Source: an uncultured Clostridia bacterium (GTDB taxonomy: Bacteria; Bacillota; Clostridia; TANB77; CAG-508). Taken from it: a DNA stretch of 64,000 nt. Position numbers and translations under genes: made by a program. Below are positions 8,342 to 18,243 of this stretch, piece by piece; position 1 is the stretch's first letter; each line of letters starts with the position of its first letter. The notes beneath the pieces are model-generated. The model searched no databases and was not told the DNA's origin. It worked only from the letters and a program-made list of their open reading frames with translations. The stretch spans positions 61,571 to 125,570 of the forward strand of contig CAOPES010000006.1 in the NCBI GenBank assembly GCA_948502395.1. The letters run 5' to 3'.

Positions 8342-9493
8342 ATGAAAAAGTTTTTATTGATTATAATAGTTGTTGTATGCGTTGTGGCAGTTGGTGGCGC
8401 AAGTTGTGCAGATACTGGAACACAAACGATGAAGGAGCAACAAGAAGAATTTAAAATACAAGATTTTATAAAAGGTGCAGAAGAATATTCTGGTGAATTT
8501 TTTGAAGGAATAGATGTTAGTGAGGTCTTAGAACAGGCTATAAAGGGCAATGTTGATAATAGTACATTTGCAAAGAGAATATTAAATTTGCTTGGAAAAG
8601 AAGTGACTGCAAATGTAAAAGCTATTGTTGGAATATTAGCAGTTATAGTAATTCACAGCATTTTGAAATCAATCAGCGAAAGCCTTGAAAATGATGGAAT
8701 AGCCAAATTGGTTTATTATGTTCAATATATATTAATTGTAACTATAATAATGACTAATTTTTCAGATATCATAAAATTAGTTCAAGATACTACAAGTAAT
8801 TTACTAGGATTTATGAATATGTTAGTTCCACTACTTGTAACGTTAATGCTTTATACAGGTAGTATAACTACAAGTACAGTAATAGAGCCAATAATTTTGT
8901 TTATGATAAATTTTGTTGGAAATATGATTCAAAATTTGATTATACCACTTGTTTTGATATTTGCAAGTTTAGTTGTGATTTCAAAGATATCTGATAAAGT
9001 ACAAATTGATAAATTGTCAAAGTTTCTAAAATCAGGAATTGTATGGTTTTTAGGTATTGTTTTAACAATATTTGTAGGTGTGGTTTCTTTGGAAGGGACA
9101 TTATCTAGTAGTGTTGATGGAATTACTGCAAAGACTAGCAAAGCGGTTGTAAGCTCGGCAATACCAGTAGTTGGAAAGATTTTAGGGGATGCTGTTGATA
9201 CTGTTTTGGGGTGTGGAGTTGTTTTAAAAAATGCTGTGGGATTAGTTGGAGTTGTTGTTATTTTAGGAATTTGCATTATGCCTATTTTAAAACTTACAGT
9301 TCTGACAGCGTCATACAAATTGCTCTCAGCGCTAGTTCAGCCAATTGCAGATAAAAATATAGTGAGTTTGCTAGAACAAATAGGAGATATTTTCAAGATA
9401 TTCTTAGGGATTTTAAGTGCAATGTCATTTATGTTAATAATAGGAACAACATTGGTTTTGAAGATGTCGAATAGTAGTATGATGTATAGATAG
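8342..9493 (+). CDS. spoIIIAE: Stage III sporulation protein AE
   Basis: The 383-residue polytopic protein opens with a signal-like helix (residues 4-20) and has seven or eight further hydrophobic segments, as SpoIIIAE does. Family-like segments include the TANVKAIVGILAV helix and the central SAIPVVGKILGDAVDTVLG motif. It is the largest membrane component of the SpoIIIA channel. GAAAGGA precedes the ATG. The frame is intact. SpoIIIAF follows after 10 bp. Confidence 0.92.
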   Translation: MKKFLLIIIVVVCVVAVGGASCADTGTQTMKEQQEEFKIQDFIKGAEEYSGEFFEGIDVSEVLEQAIKGNVDNSTFAKRILNLLGKEVTANVKAIVGILAVIVIHSILKSISESLENDGIAKLVYYVQYILIVTIIMTNFSDIIKLVQDTTSNLLGFMNMLVPLLVTLMLYTGSITTSTVIEPIILFMINFVGNMIQNLIIPLVLIFASLVVISKISDKVQIDKLSKFLKSGIVWFLGIVLTIFVGVVSLEGTLSSSVDGITAKTSKAVVSSAIPVVGKILGDAVDTVLGCGVVLKNAVGLVGVVVILGICIMPILKLTVLTASYKLLSALVQPIADKNIVSLLEQIGDIFKIFLGILSAMSFMLIIGTTLVLKMSNSSMMYR

Positions 9494-9503
9494 GAGCATA
9501 CAA

Positions 9504-10115
9504 ATGATAGAGTTTTTGAGTAGTTGGACAAAAGGATTAGGTGTAACGATTGTAGTAGTTTCAATTTTAGAAATGCTTTTGCCTAATAACAAAACGAAGA
9601 AATATATAAGAATGGTATTAGGAGTTTTTGTAATATTTAACATAATATCTCCACTAATTCAAAATAAAGATAAGTTAGATTTGAGTAATTTAGATATTGA
9701 AGATTACACAACAGTACAGACAACATCTACTGTAACCCAAACAAGTATGGATGAAAGAATAAACAAATTATATGAAGAAGAGTTAGAAAAGGATATTATC
9801 AAAAAAGTACAAGAAAGAGGTTATGATGTAAAAAGCGCAAAAATAAACACAACTAGAAATGATGAACAAGAGTGGGAAATCAACCAAATACAGCTAAGTA
9901 TAGAAAAAGGAAAAGAGTCAGTAAAAGAGACTGAAACAGTTGAGAACAAAATAGTAACAGAAATACAAAAGGTGAAAAAAGTAGATACGAAAATAAGTAA
10001 AGAAGAAAAAACTTCGAATCAAGATAAGAAAGTTACAAACACAGATATTCAAAATGTAAAAAAATTTTTAATAGAAGAATACGGGGTGAATGAAAAATGT
10101 TTAAAAATCAACTAA
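9504..10115 (+). CDS. spoIIIAF: Stage III sporulation protein AF
   Basis: The 203-residue protein has two N-terminal transmembrane helices (about residues 12-26 and 34-48, the second with VLGVFVIFNIISPL) and a soluble C-terminal domain facing the intermembrane space. Both the topology and the conserved helix 2 match SpoIIIAF. Its end overlaps the start of spoIIIAG by 19 bp, which implies translational coupling. Confidence 0.9.
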   Translation: MIEFLSSWTKGLGVTIVVVSILEMLLPNNKTKKYIRMVLGVFVIFNIISPLIQNKDKLDLSNLDIEDYTTVQTTSTVTQTSMDERINKLYEEELEKDIIKKVQERGYDVKSAKINTTRNDEQEWEINQIQLSIEKGKESVKETETVENKIVTEIQKVKKVDTKISKEEKTSNQDKKVTNTDIQNVKKFLIEEYGVNEKCLKIN

Positions 10116-10717
10116 AAAGCTTAATCAAAAGCAAAGAAGAAGGCGAAGGAAACGACAAAAAGAAAATAGAAAATTTAGTATTTTTTGTAATAATATTAAT
10201 TATAACAATTGTCATTATAAATATAATATGGAATGGAAATAACAAGAAAAAAGTAGAGACAAATAATAATACAAGCAAGAAATTAGCAAATTCTTCAACA
10301 GAGACAATGCCTTCGGAAAATATTCAAACAACAGATAATTTGGAAGAAAAATTAGAAAATATTTTGTCAAAAATACAAGGTGTCGGAGAAGTAAGAGTAT
10401 GCATAAACTATAATCAATCTAATGAAGTGGTAGCAATGTATAATGAAAACTCAAAAGTAAGTACAACAGAAGAAACAGATACATCAGGTGGAATAAGGAA
10501 AATACAAGAAAATAATTCTCAAAAAGACATCATATTTAAAGAAGATAGTGGAGAAAAAACACCAATTACACAAAAAGTTGTGCAGGCAAAAATCGAAGGT
10601 GCAATTATTACAGCCAAAGGTGCTGGAAATGTAAACATTAAAACTAATATCATACAGGCTGTTGAAGCAGTAACAGGGCTTGCAACACATAAAATTCAAG
10701 TTTTCGAAATGAATTAA
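10097..10717 (+). CDS. spoIIIAG: Stage III sporulation protein AG (ring-forming)
   Basis: The 206-residue protein has one transmembrane helix near residues 28-44 and a C-terminal ring-building domain with the family motifs LSKIQGVGEVRVCINY and AVEAVTGLATHKIQVFEM. SpoIIIAG forms a ~30-subunit ring of the forespore channel. The start overlaps the end of spoIIIAF. No frame break is seen. Confidence 0.93.
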   Translation: MFKNQLKSLIKSKEEGEGNDKKKIENLVFFVIILIITIVIINIIWNGNNKKKVETNNNTSKKLANSSTETMPSENIQTTDNLEEKLENILSKIQGVGEVRVCINYNQSNEVVAMYNENSKVSTTEETDTSGGIRKIQENNSQKDIIFKEDSGEKTPITQKVVQAKIEGAIITAKGAGNVNIKTNIIQAVEAVTGLATHKIQVFEMN

Positions 10718-10788
10718 ATTTTGGCAAAATGGTAGTTTGAAAGGTCGATATGTGACTTTAAAGAAAAATGTGAAAGGAATGAGATTTT

Positions 10789-11460
10789 ATGAAATTATTA
10801 AAGAAAAACCAAGTAATTATTTATGTCATTGCAATAATGATAATGACAGCAGGATATTTAAACTTCACAACAAATGCAAATGACAATCAATCAATAGAAA
10901 CAAGTATGCAAATGGAATCAAAAGACGATACTTTGCTAGCAGACATTGGAGACGCAACACTAGTAAACAGTAATGATGTAGTAACAGGAGAAGAAACAAC
11001 ACCTACTAGCGAAAATCAGGTTAAAAACGAAAGTGAAAACAGCAATAATGAAGGCACAGAACAAGAAGAGACTCAAAAAGGAAAAGAAGTGCAAACAAAC
11101 AGTGAAGTAACAAAAGACGATTATTTTGTACAATCAAAATTAGAAAGAGATACGATGTATTCACAAATGCTAGAAACATATGAGAAAGTGTTAAACAGTA
11201 GTAATTCATTAGAAACTCAAAAACAAACAGCAACACAAGAAATAACAAGAATAAATGAATTAAAAAATAGTATTATGATATGTGAAAATTTAATAAAAAC
11301 AAAAGGTTTTGAGAACAGTATTATTTTTGTAAATGATAAAAGTATTAGTGTGATTGTTGAGAGCGAAGAAATGAAGCCAGAAGATGTCGCTAAAATTCAG
11401 AATATTATATCGAGAGAAATGAAAGCAGAGATAGATAATATACATATTTCAACTAAATAA
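10789..11460 (+). CDS. spoIIIAH: Stage III sporulation protein AH
   Basis: The last gene of the operon encodes a 223-residue protein with an N-terminal membrane anchor (residues 8-24), a Glu/Asn/Thr-rich linker, and a YscJ/FliF-like domain from about residue 110 (YFVQSKLERDTMYSQMLETYEK is typical, as is a final ISREMKAEIDNIHI). SpoIIIAH binds the forespore protein SpoIIQ across the intermembrane space. The linker is unusually long and acidic. A palindromic terminator-like repeat follows directly. Confidence 0.92.
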   Translation: MKLLKKNQVIIYVIAIMIMTAGYLNFTTNANDNQSIETSMQMESKDDTLLADIGDATLVNSNDVVTGEETTPTSENQVKNESENSNNEGTEQEETQKGKEVQTNSEVTKDDYFVQSKLERDTMYSQMLETYEKVLNSSNSLETQKQTATQEITRINELKNSIMICENLIKTKGFENSIIFVNDKSISVIVESEEMKPEDVAKIQNIISREMKAEIDNIHISTK

Positions 11461-11463
11461 AAA

Positions 11464-11539
11464 AATTGCCAAGAGGGACGGACCTTTTTGGCAATTTTTT
11501 GCCAAAAAGGTCCGTCCCCGTTGGCAATCTTGGCAATTT
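11464..11539. repeat. Palindromic element, GGGGACGGACC type (copy B1), probable terminator
   Basis: A near-perfect inverted repeat centred at 11500: GACGGACCTTTTTGGCAA pairs with TTGCCAAAAAGGTCCGTC. It starts 4 bp after the spoIIIAH stop and probably ends the operon. The same arms recur at 26697, 32511, 55641 and 63645. Confidence 0.9.
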
Positions 11540-11547
11540 AAAAAAAG

Positions 11548-11576
11548 TTGCAAAGAAACATAAAATATGTTACAAT
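11548..11576 (+). promoter_or_regulatory. Promoter of the adenosine-deaminase-like gene
   Basis: TTGCAA (11548-11553) and TACAAT (11571-11576) are 17 bp apart, with an AGGGGG ribosome site about 40 bp later. Confidence 0.6.
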
Positions 11577-11624
11577 GGAACTTAACAACTTTTAAGGAAA
11601 TATAATAAGTAAAAGGGGGTAAAT

Positions 11625-14123
11625 ATGGAAAAAACACGTTTAAGCAAATTCTATCTAGATAAAGAAAAAGATATAAAAGTAAGTATATATCGTGAAAACG
11701 AAGACGAACTAAGATATATTATAGAAACACCAAACCATGGTACTGGAAACTTAATTACAAATTTGGCCAAATTATGTAAGGTTGACACTGTGAAAAATGA
11801 AAATGATATGAAAATAATTACAGGAACAATTCCAGCAAGTATTAATGGTGATAATGAAATTGTGTATATATTAAGATTAGGCGGTATAAAGCTAGCAAAT
11901 ATATATGAAGATGGAGTAATTGAAGTAAGAGCAAAAGTGCCAGCTATTACAAAAACATTGATGTCACAAACGAAAAATTATAATCTACATTTAAAAAAGA
12001 CAATTGTTAAATCAAACATATTGAAAAAGTCAAAGTTCAGAACAGATTTACATACACATATGAATGCTAATTTATCTCCTGACGTACTAATTGCATTAGG
12101 AATAAAACATCAAGTTAGATATCCGTTATATTACATAAAGAAATTAAAATTAATAATGAGTAAAGAGCAAGAAGAAAAAATATTAAAACAAAGAGCAGAA
12201 GTGGAAGAAAAATACAAAGATTGCAAATTAGAAGGAAAATATAAAATAAGAAAAATTGATGATAATACTTTTATAAATTTTGCAGATTTTATATTAAATA
12301 ATTTAGAAAATGCATCACATAATATTGCAAAAATAAGAAATAGTCTATCAATATTAAAAGATGGGCAAGCGGTTTTTACCAACCTTGAGAAATTATATAT
12401 TTATAGATATGCGTTTACGAAAGGAAAAGAAGCTGACTACAAAATTGATTTAGATATAGAAAAAATAAACAAAATCCCAAAAGATGGAGTAAAAAGAAAA
12501 TTAAAACAAATGTTAAATGATAAAGAAAATCCAGAGTTGAAAAATATAACATTAAGACAAGATAAATATTTATGGATTGCTAGGGAATATCAAAAACAGA
12601 AAATTGATTATACAGAAATTGCAGATTCAGATTTAGTAAAAGCAAATGGTCCTGCAATACAGCTAATTGAAGAAGTGCATGAAATAATGCCATATATAGA
12701 GAAGGAAACAGGTGTAAAAATTCGATTATTGGCAGCATTAAGAAGAATTCCGCTTACAATTATTGAAAGTCAAATAATTGGTGGAAATTATTTAAGAGAA
12801 AACCTAGATGTTCTAAAAACAGTTGCCAAAAGCCCATATGTTGTAGGTAGTGATTTTATGGGGGAAGAAATAAACGATATATCAGATTTAAAACCAGCCA
12901 TAAAAGAGCTAGTTGAATATGTTGCAGATGTGGACAAAGATTTTACGATAAGAATACATGCAGGTGAAAATGATAGTTTAAGAGATAATGTGGCAAAATC
13001 AATTGAATGTATAAAAGAAGGATTAAAACCAGGTCAGGAAATGCCGAAAGTGAGATTAGGTCATGGGTTATACACAGCAGATTTAAAATCAAAAGAAGGA
13101 AAAAAATTAATAAAAGAATTAAAAGAAGGAAATGTTGTGTTAGAGTTTCAATTAACATCAAATGTAAGATTGAATAATCTAAGTAATTTAAAATTACACC
13201 CTATAAAAACATATTTAAAAAATGATATAAAATGTGTTCAGGGAACAGATGGATGTGGATTTTATGGTGTTGATACAATTGATGAGCAATTAGCACTTCA
13301 AAATTTATTAGGGCTTACTGATAGCGATTTTCAAAAAATGAGAAAAGTGGAAGATGAAATTATTGCAGATAGAGAGATATATTTTAAAAAGAAATCAGCA
13401 GAATTTGAAAAGTTCTTAAATGGAAGAACAATAACAGAAGCCTTAACACAGCTAGAAAAAGAGAACATTGAAAAAGGAAAAGCAAATAATCAGCCTATGA
13501 GAATAAACAAAAACATAGAAGCAGAAACCAAATTGAGAAAGAAGATAAAGCAACTTCCAATAAACAAAGTTCCAATTATTATTGCAGGTGGAAGTTTTAA
13601 TAAAAAAGGAAGAAACACAGAAGTAACACCAGAAGGAAAGATGATTTTAGAAGAATTGATTAAAAAAGTAAATACTGACAAAGCATATTTTGTAATTGGT
13701 CACAAAATGGAAGGATATGAAAAAGAAATATTCAATATAAGCAATAAATTAAACAAGAAATTTGAAATAGATGCAATAGTTCCTAAAATGGTATCAGAAG
13801 AAGAGTCAGACAAATTGCTAAAAGAAGACTTAGATGGTGTTAGAATTTCTATTGAAAGTGATGAAATGGGAATATACAAGAGTTTTAACTACGAAATTTT
13901 TGAAAGAAGAAGTTCAGTAGTTATGGCATTTGACGGAAATTCACCAGTATCAAACTTGGTACAAGAAGCTAAAAATGGAAAAGGAAAGGCAAAAATCTAT
14001 GTAAATGATAAAAATCCTGTTTTATCTGATAAAGCACAAAATTTAGGCGGATATGTTGTACCTTTTAGCTTAGAACAAAACATCGTTAATAAAATTTTAC
14101 AAGATAATCCAGATATTTTATAG
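11625..14123 (+). CDS. Adenosine-deaminase-family amidohydrolase with extra N- and C-terminal domains
   Basis: The protein is 832 residues, against ~340 for a simple adenosine deaminase. The ADA core begins near residue 140 with DLHTHMN (metal-binding HxH). It continues with IRIHAGEN near 445, RLGHGLY near 480 and QGTDGCGFYGVD near 530, which carry the second metal ligands and the catalytic Asp. An N-terminal ~130-residue beta-rich domain precedes the core. From about residue 640 a C-terminal domain begins with VPIIIAGGSFNKKGRN, a Rossmann-like nucleotide-binding pattern. I infer hydrolytic deamination of a purine nucleoside or derivative. The role of the extra domains, and whether they sense a nucleotide, is unknown. 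Metal ligands are intact. Confidence 0.75.
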   Translation: MEKTRLSKFYLDKEKDIKVSIYRENEDELRYIIETPNHGTGNLITNLAKLCKVDTVKNENDMKIITGTIPASINGDNEIVYILRLGGIKLANIYEDGVIEVRAKVPAITKTLMSQTKNYNLHLKKTIVKSNILKKSKFRTDLHTHMNANLSPDVLIALGIKHQVRYPLYYIKKLKLIMSKEQEEKILKQRAEVEEKYKDCKLEGKYKIRKIDDNTFINFADFILNNLENASHNIAKIRNSLSILKDGQAVFTNLEKLYIYRYAFTKGKEADYKIDLDIEKINKIPKDGVKRKLKQMLNDKENPELKNITLRQDKYLWIAREYQKQKIDYTEIADSDLVKANGPAIQLIEEVHEIMPYIEKETGVKIRLLAALRRIPLTIIESQIIGGNYLRENLDVLKTVAKSPYVVGSDFMGEEINDISDLKPAIKELVEYVADVDKDFTIRIHAGENDSLRDNVAKSIECIKEGLKPGQEMPKVRLGHGLYTADLKSKEGKKLIKELKEGNVVLEFQLTSNVRLNNLSNLKLHPIKTYLKNDIKCVQGTDGCGFYGVDTIDEQLALQNLLGLTDSDFQKMRKVEDEIIADREIYFKKKSAEFEKFLNGRTITEALTQLEKENIEKGKANNQPMRINKNIEAETKLRKKIKQLPINKVPIIIAGGSFNKKGRNTEVTPEGKMILEELIKKVNTDKAYFVIGHKMEGYEKEIFNISNKLNKKFEIDAIVPKMVSEEESDKLLKEDLDGVRISIESDEMGIYKSFNYEIFERRSSVVMAFDGNSPVSNLVQEAKNGKGKAKIYVNDKNPVLSDKAQNLGGYVVPFSLEQNIVNKILQDNPDIL

Positions 14124-14132
14124 ACAAAGCAC

Positions 14133-14161
14133 TTGACAGTTTGGGAGAATAAAGTTAAAAT
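14133..14161 (+). promoter_or_regulatory. Promoter of rny
   Basis: TTGACA (14133-14138) and TAAAAT (14156-14161) are 17 bp apart, about 95 bp before the gene. Confidence 0.7.
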
Positions 14162-14255
14162 AGTATAGTAGGAAAAAATATATTAAAATAAAAACACAAT
14201 AGATATATATTTTATTCGAACATTGAAAATTAAATAAGAAAGAGGTGTATTGATT

Positions 14256-15797
14256 ATGAATATAATAATCATAATCGCCGCTATCTTAATCTCACTTGCA
14301 ATAGGTATACCAGTAGGAATGGTATATAGAAAAAAGGTTGCAGAGTCTAAAATACAAGGTGCAGAAAACGAAGCAAAAAGAATAGTAGAATTAGCTAAAA
14401 TAGAAGCAGAAAACTTAAAAAAAGAAGAAATATTCAAAGCTAAAGAAGAAATAATGGCAAATAGAAAAGAATTAGACCAAGAGATTAGAGAAAGAAGAGG
14501 CGAAGTACAAAAACAAGAAGCAAGATTAATTCAAAAAGAAGAAAACTTAGAGAGACGTTCAGATAACTTTGAAAAGAAAGAAAGAGAAGTAGAAAAAGAA
14601 CTACAAAACATCGAAAAAGAAAAACAAGAAATCGAAAAATTATACCAAAAAGAAATGGTAGAACTACAAAAAATAGCAGGACTAACACAAGAACAAGCAA
14701 AACAAAGATTATTATCTGAAATGGATAAAGAATTAACAGCAGAAAAAGCAGCACTAATAAGAGAACAAGAGCAAAAAGCAAAAGACACAATAATGAAAAA
14801 TGCTAAAGAAATGCTATGCTATGCAGTTCAAAAATGTGCAGCAGACCATTCTCAAGAAACCACAGTATCAATTGTAGCACTTCCAAATGACGAAATGAAA
14901 GGAAGAATAATAGGTAGAGAAGGAAGAAACATAAAAGCACTAGAAACACTAACAGGAATCGACTTAATCATCGATGATACACCTGAGGCAGTAGTACTAT
15001 CAGGATTTGATCCACTAAGAAGAGAAGTGGCAAAAATTGCATTAGAAAAACTAATAGATGATGGAAGAATTCACCCTTCAAAAATCGAAGAAATGGTAGA
15101 AAAAGCCAAAGAAGAAGTAGAAAACACAATTAAAGAAGAAGGTGAAAGAGCTGTTCTAGAAACAGGAGTAATAGGACTTCATCCAGATGTAGTAAAACTA
15201 ATTGGAAAACTAAAATACAGAACAAGTTATGGTCAAAATGTATTAAACCACTCAATTGAAGTATCAAACCTAGCAAGAATAATGGCAGAAGAATTAGGGT
15301 TAGACCCTAAACTAGCAAGAAGAGCAGGATTGTTACATGATATTGGTAAAGCGCTAGACCATGATATGGAAGGAACACACGTAGAAATAGGTGTTGAAGT
15401 ATTAAAGAAATTTAAAGAAAATCCAACAGTTATAAATGCAGTAGAAGCACATCATGGAGATGTAGAACCACAAACATTAGAAGCAGTGCTAGTGCAAGCA
15501 GCAGATGCAATATCAGCATCAAGACCAGGAGCAAGAAGAGAAACACTAGAAGCATACATAAAGAGACTACAAAATCTAGAAGAAATAGCAGATTCATTTG
15601 ACGGAGTAGAAAAATCATTTGCAATACAAGCTGGTCGTGAAATCAGAATAATGGTAAAATCAGACAAAATATCTGATGATAAAATGACTATTCTAGCAAG
15701 AGATGTTGCTAAGAAAATTGAAAATGAAATGGACTACCCTGGACAAATAAAAGTAAACATTATAAGAGAAACAAGAGTAGTAGATTATGCAAAATAG
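14256..15797 (+). CDS. rny: Ribonuclease Y
   Basis: The 513-residue membrane-anchored endoribonuclease has an N-terminal helix (residues 2-22), a long coiled coil (about 25-200), a KH domain with GRIIGREGRNIKALE, and an HD domain with LLHDIGKALDHD holding the catalytic metal ligands. RNase Y starts mRNA decay in Firmicutes. I prefer ATG 14256, 9 bp after AGGTG; an in-frame ATG at 14250 is also possible. A strong terminator follows. No CGG codon in frame. Confidence 0.95.
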   Translation: MNIIIIIAAILISLAIGIPVGMVYRKKVAESKIQGAENEAKRIVELAKIEAENLKKEEIFKAKEEIMANRKELDQEIRERRGEVQKQEARLIQKEENLERRSDNFEKKEREVEKELQNIEKEKQEIEKLYQKEMVELQKIAGLTQEQAKQRLLSEMDKELTAEKAALIREQEQKAKDTIMKNAKEMLCYAVQKCAADHSQETTVSIVALPNDEMKGRIIGREGRNIKALETLTGIDLIIDDTPEAVVLSGFDPLRREVAKIALEKLIDDGRIHPSKIEEMVEKAKEEVENTIKEEGERAVLETGVIGLHPDVVKLIGKLKYRTSYGQNVLNHSIEVSNLARIMAEELGLDPKLARRAGLLHDIGKALDHDMEGTHVEIGVEVLKKFKENPTVINAVEAHHGDVEPQTLEAVLVQAADAISASRPGARRETLEAYIKRLQNLEEIADSFDGVEKSFAIQAGREIRIMVKSDKISDDKMTILARDVAKKIENEMDYPGQIKVNIIRETRVVDYAK

Positions 15798-15800
15798 AAA

Positions 15801-15825
15801 AGAACCCCATGTGGGGTTCTTTTTG
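15801..15825. terminator. Terminator of rny
   Basis: AGAACCCC and GGGGTTCT (15801-15820) form a compact GC stem followed by TTTTT. Confidence 0.9.
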
Positions 15826-15844
15826 TGTGCCAGTAAGTAAATTA

Positions 15845-16051
15845 CTATGCAATATTTTTGGTTATTTTTCTAATATATTCACCAATTTCTTCATTAGTTA
15901 ATTCTAATGTGGCAATTAGGTTTTTTAATACATCTCTACGTGGTAAATCTTCTTCATTATCAATTCGTACATATTGTCTTAAACTTATTCCTAATATGCC
16001 TGACATTTGTTCTTGAGTATAGTTTTTTAATTTTCTTTTTTCTTTAATCAT
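15845..16051 (-). CDS. Small XRE-family helix-turn-helix protein
   Basis: The 68-residue protein is almost entirely one Cro/CI-type HTH domain: KNYTQEQMSGILGISLRQYVRIDN matches helices 2-4. It probably acts as a dimeric DNA-binding regulator. It lies between rny and the first pilin-like gene, transcribed away from the latter, so its promoter region lies in the shared gap 16052-16200. AAGGTGATTG precedes the start. Its target is unknown; the divergent pilin-like gene is one candidate. Confidence 0.75.
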   Translation of the reverse strand: MIKEKRKLKNYTQEQMSGILGISLRQYVRIDNEEDLPRRDVLKNLIATLELTNEEIGEYIRKITKNIA

Positions 16052-16197
16052 ACAATCACCTTTAATTTTTTATAATAAATTAATTATTGCATAAAAATGT
16101 CGTAATTCCTATTGACACTAAACGTCGTGGCGATAATCCTTTATTAAGGTTAGTTAAATATGAAAAATGAAAGAAAAATAGGATTATATAAAATAGA

Positions 16198-16237
16198 GAG
16201 ATACTTGTTGACGTAATTTCTTTATAAACGATAAAAT
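16198..16237 (+). promoter_or_regulatory. Shared-type promoter of pilin-like gene 1
   Basis: TACTTGTTGACGTAAT contains the -35 TTGACG (16208-16213), followed 18 bp later by TAAAAT (16232-16237). The same block with the same spacing precedes the genes at 19644, 60495 and 61741. Confidence 0.7.
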
Positions 16238-16268
16238 TATAAAAAACAAAAGAAGGAGAGATGAACAT

Positions 16269-18171
16269 ATGGAAAATCAAACAAAAGGAATTACACTAAT
16301 AGCACTAGTAATCACAATAATAGTACTATTAATATTGGCACGGAGTAACAGTGGCAGTGCTAACAGGAGATAATGGAACAATAGGAAAAGCGGGAGAAGC
16401 AAAATTTAAAACGGAATTGTCAGCAGTGGCAGAAGAATACGAATTATATTTAACTGAAAGACTTTCAAATGACAGAAGTTTTGAAGAAGGGGCACTATAT
16501 GCTGGTAAAAATGCACTAATTTATAATTCTGTTCAAGAAGAAGGAAATATATATACTGTACTAAAAAACTCAAATAAAAAATATGTAGATAATTTTGAAA
16601 TAATAAAAGGAGAGTTATTTTATTTTTCAGAAAACGAACAACAAGAAAAATGGGCAAAAGAAATAGGAATAAAAGTAAGCCCATATATAATAATAGATGG
16701 AGAACTAATGTCATCTAATAGAAATTTGGAATTAATGGATGAAGCAACAGGAACAATAACAATACCACAAAATGTAACTAAAATTGGAGAAGGAGCTTTT
16801 AGAGATGTAGCAGGACTACGAAGTATTGTAATTCCAGGCACAGTAAAGGAAATAGGAAATAATGCTTTTTCAGGAAATCCAACTTTGCAAAATGTAGTTA
16901 TAGAAGAAGGAGTCGAAAGAATAGGAGCATATGCTTTTCAACAGTGTTCTGCATTAAAAACAATGAAAATAGCAGATAGTGTTATAGGAATAGGAAGTGA
17001 TTGTTTTGCACAGTGTACAGCATTAACGGAAATTAATTTTCCAAAAGGATTAACGACAATCCCATATGAAATGTTGATGGGTTGCAATTCTTTAACAGAA
17101 TTGTTAATACCAGAAGGAATACAAAAAATAGATAGTTTTGCATTTAGAAATTGTTATAAAGTAAAGAAGATAACAATTCCATCAACAGTAAATAACATTA
17201 TTGGTAATGCATTTACAGCAATGTCAAGTTTGAATAACATAGATATATCAGAAGAAAATAAAACTTATAGTTTTCAAGATAATGTTTTAATGTCAAAGGA
17301 TAGAAAGACTTTACATTATGTACTTACAAATTCAAAAACAATAAACATACCACCAACAGTAGAAGTTATTGAATCTGGAGCTTTAAGTAGTTTTATATAT
17401 AATGTGGAATTAATTATTTCTGAAAATGTTAAAAAAATAAATAGTGGTTTTAGTGAAAATATAGTAAAAATTACAGTAACAGACGCAAATGAATATTATA
17501 AAACGGTAGATGGAAATTTATATAGTAAAGATATGACTACACTTTATAGATACACACAAAACCAATCATCATTCGATATGCCAAATACAGTAAAACATAT
17601 TGCCGGGAATGCTTTCCAGTCAAGATATAATTTGACGCAACTAAACTTATCTGAAAATTTAGAAAGTATAATGTCTTGGGTATTTTCCGGAACGAGAATA
17701 ACTCAACTATATTTACCATCAAAAGTTAATGGTATTAATACCCAAGCTTTTGGGGGAGTGAATATAGCGGTAACAATAGCAGAAGATAATCCAAATTATA
17801 AAACAGAAGATGGAGCTTTAATATTAACCAAAGATGGAAAAGCTACTGTTGCAACATCAAATACATTAGAAACATATAATATTCCTAGTTCAGTTGAAAC
17901 CATAGGAAGTGGTACTTTTTATTATAGGGGAGGAAATTTTAAAGAAATTGTAATGCCAAATAATGTTAAGAACATTGAAGAAAGTGCATTTTTTCGAGCA
18001 TTATCTTTAAGCAAAATAGAGATACCTTCAACAATACAAAACATTGGTGCAGGAGCTTTTAATGAATGCAATAATCTAAGAGAAATAATTATAGATAAAA
18101 AGGAAGGTTCAATATCAGGAGCTCCTTGGGGGTGTCCTTATGGTTTAAGAGCAGTATTTTGGAAGAGATAA
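16269..18171 (+). CDS. Pilin-like N-terminus fused to BspA-type leucine-rich repeats (one CGG +1 site)
   Basis: The protein opens with a type IV prepilin-like segment: a short basic leader, KG then ITLIALVITIIVLLILA, continuing GVTVAVLTGDNG. A prepilin peptidase would cut between G and I. From about residue 150 there are many LRR_5 (BspA-like) repeats of the form ITIPQNVTKIGEGAFRD, each ~23 residues, to the end; such repeats usually form adhesive surface solenoids. C16341 after 24 codons breaks the frame inside the hydrophobic helix (LILA, then GVTV); skipping it gives 633 residues. The start is ATG 16269 behind AGGAGAG. The paralog at 61741 is 632 residues long. Confidence 0.85.
16341..16344 (+). 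other. CGG +1 site 4 (CGGA, pilin-like 1)
   Basis: TTG GCA CGG becomes GCA GGA GTA ACA GTG when C16341 is skipped, giving the LAGVTV helix end. The intact paralog at 60495 has GCA GGA GTG with no C. Confidence 0.93.
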
Positions 18172-18178
18172 TATCCCA

Positions 18179-18207
18179 TTGACACTATTGAAAAAATATA
18201 GTATTAT
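18179..18207 (+). promoter_or_regulatory. Promoter of ymdB
   Basis: TTGACA (18179-18184) and TATTAT (18202-18207) are 17 bp apart, 37 bp before the ATG. Confidence 0.75.
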
Positions 18208-18243
18208 AAAGCAGTGAAGAATAAATAGAAAGAAGGAAACAAA

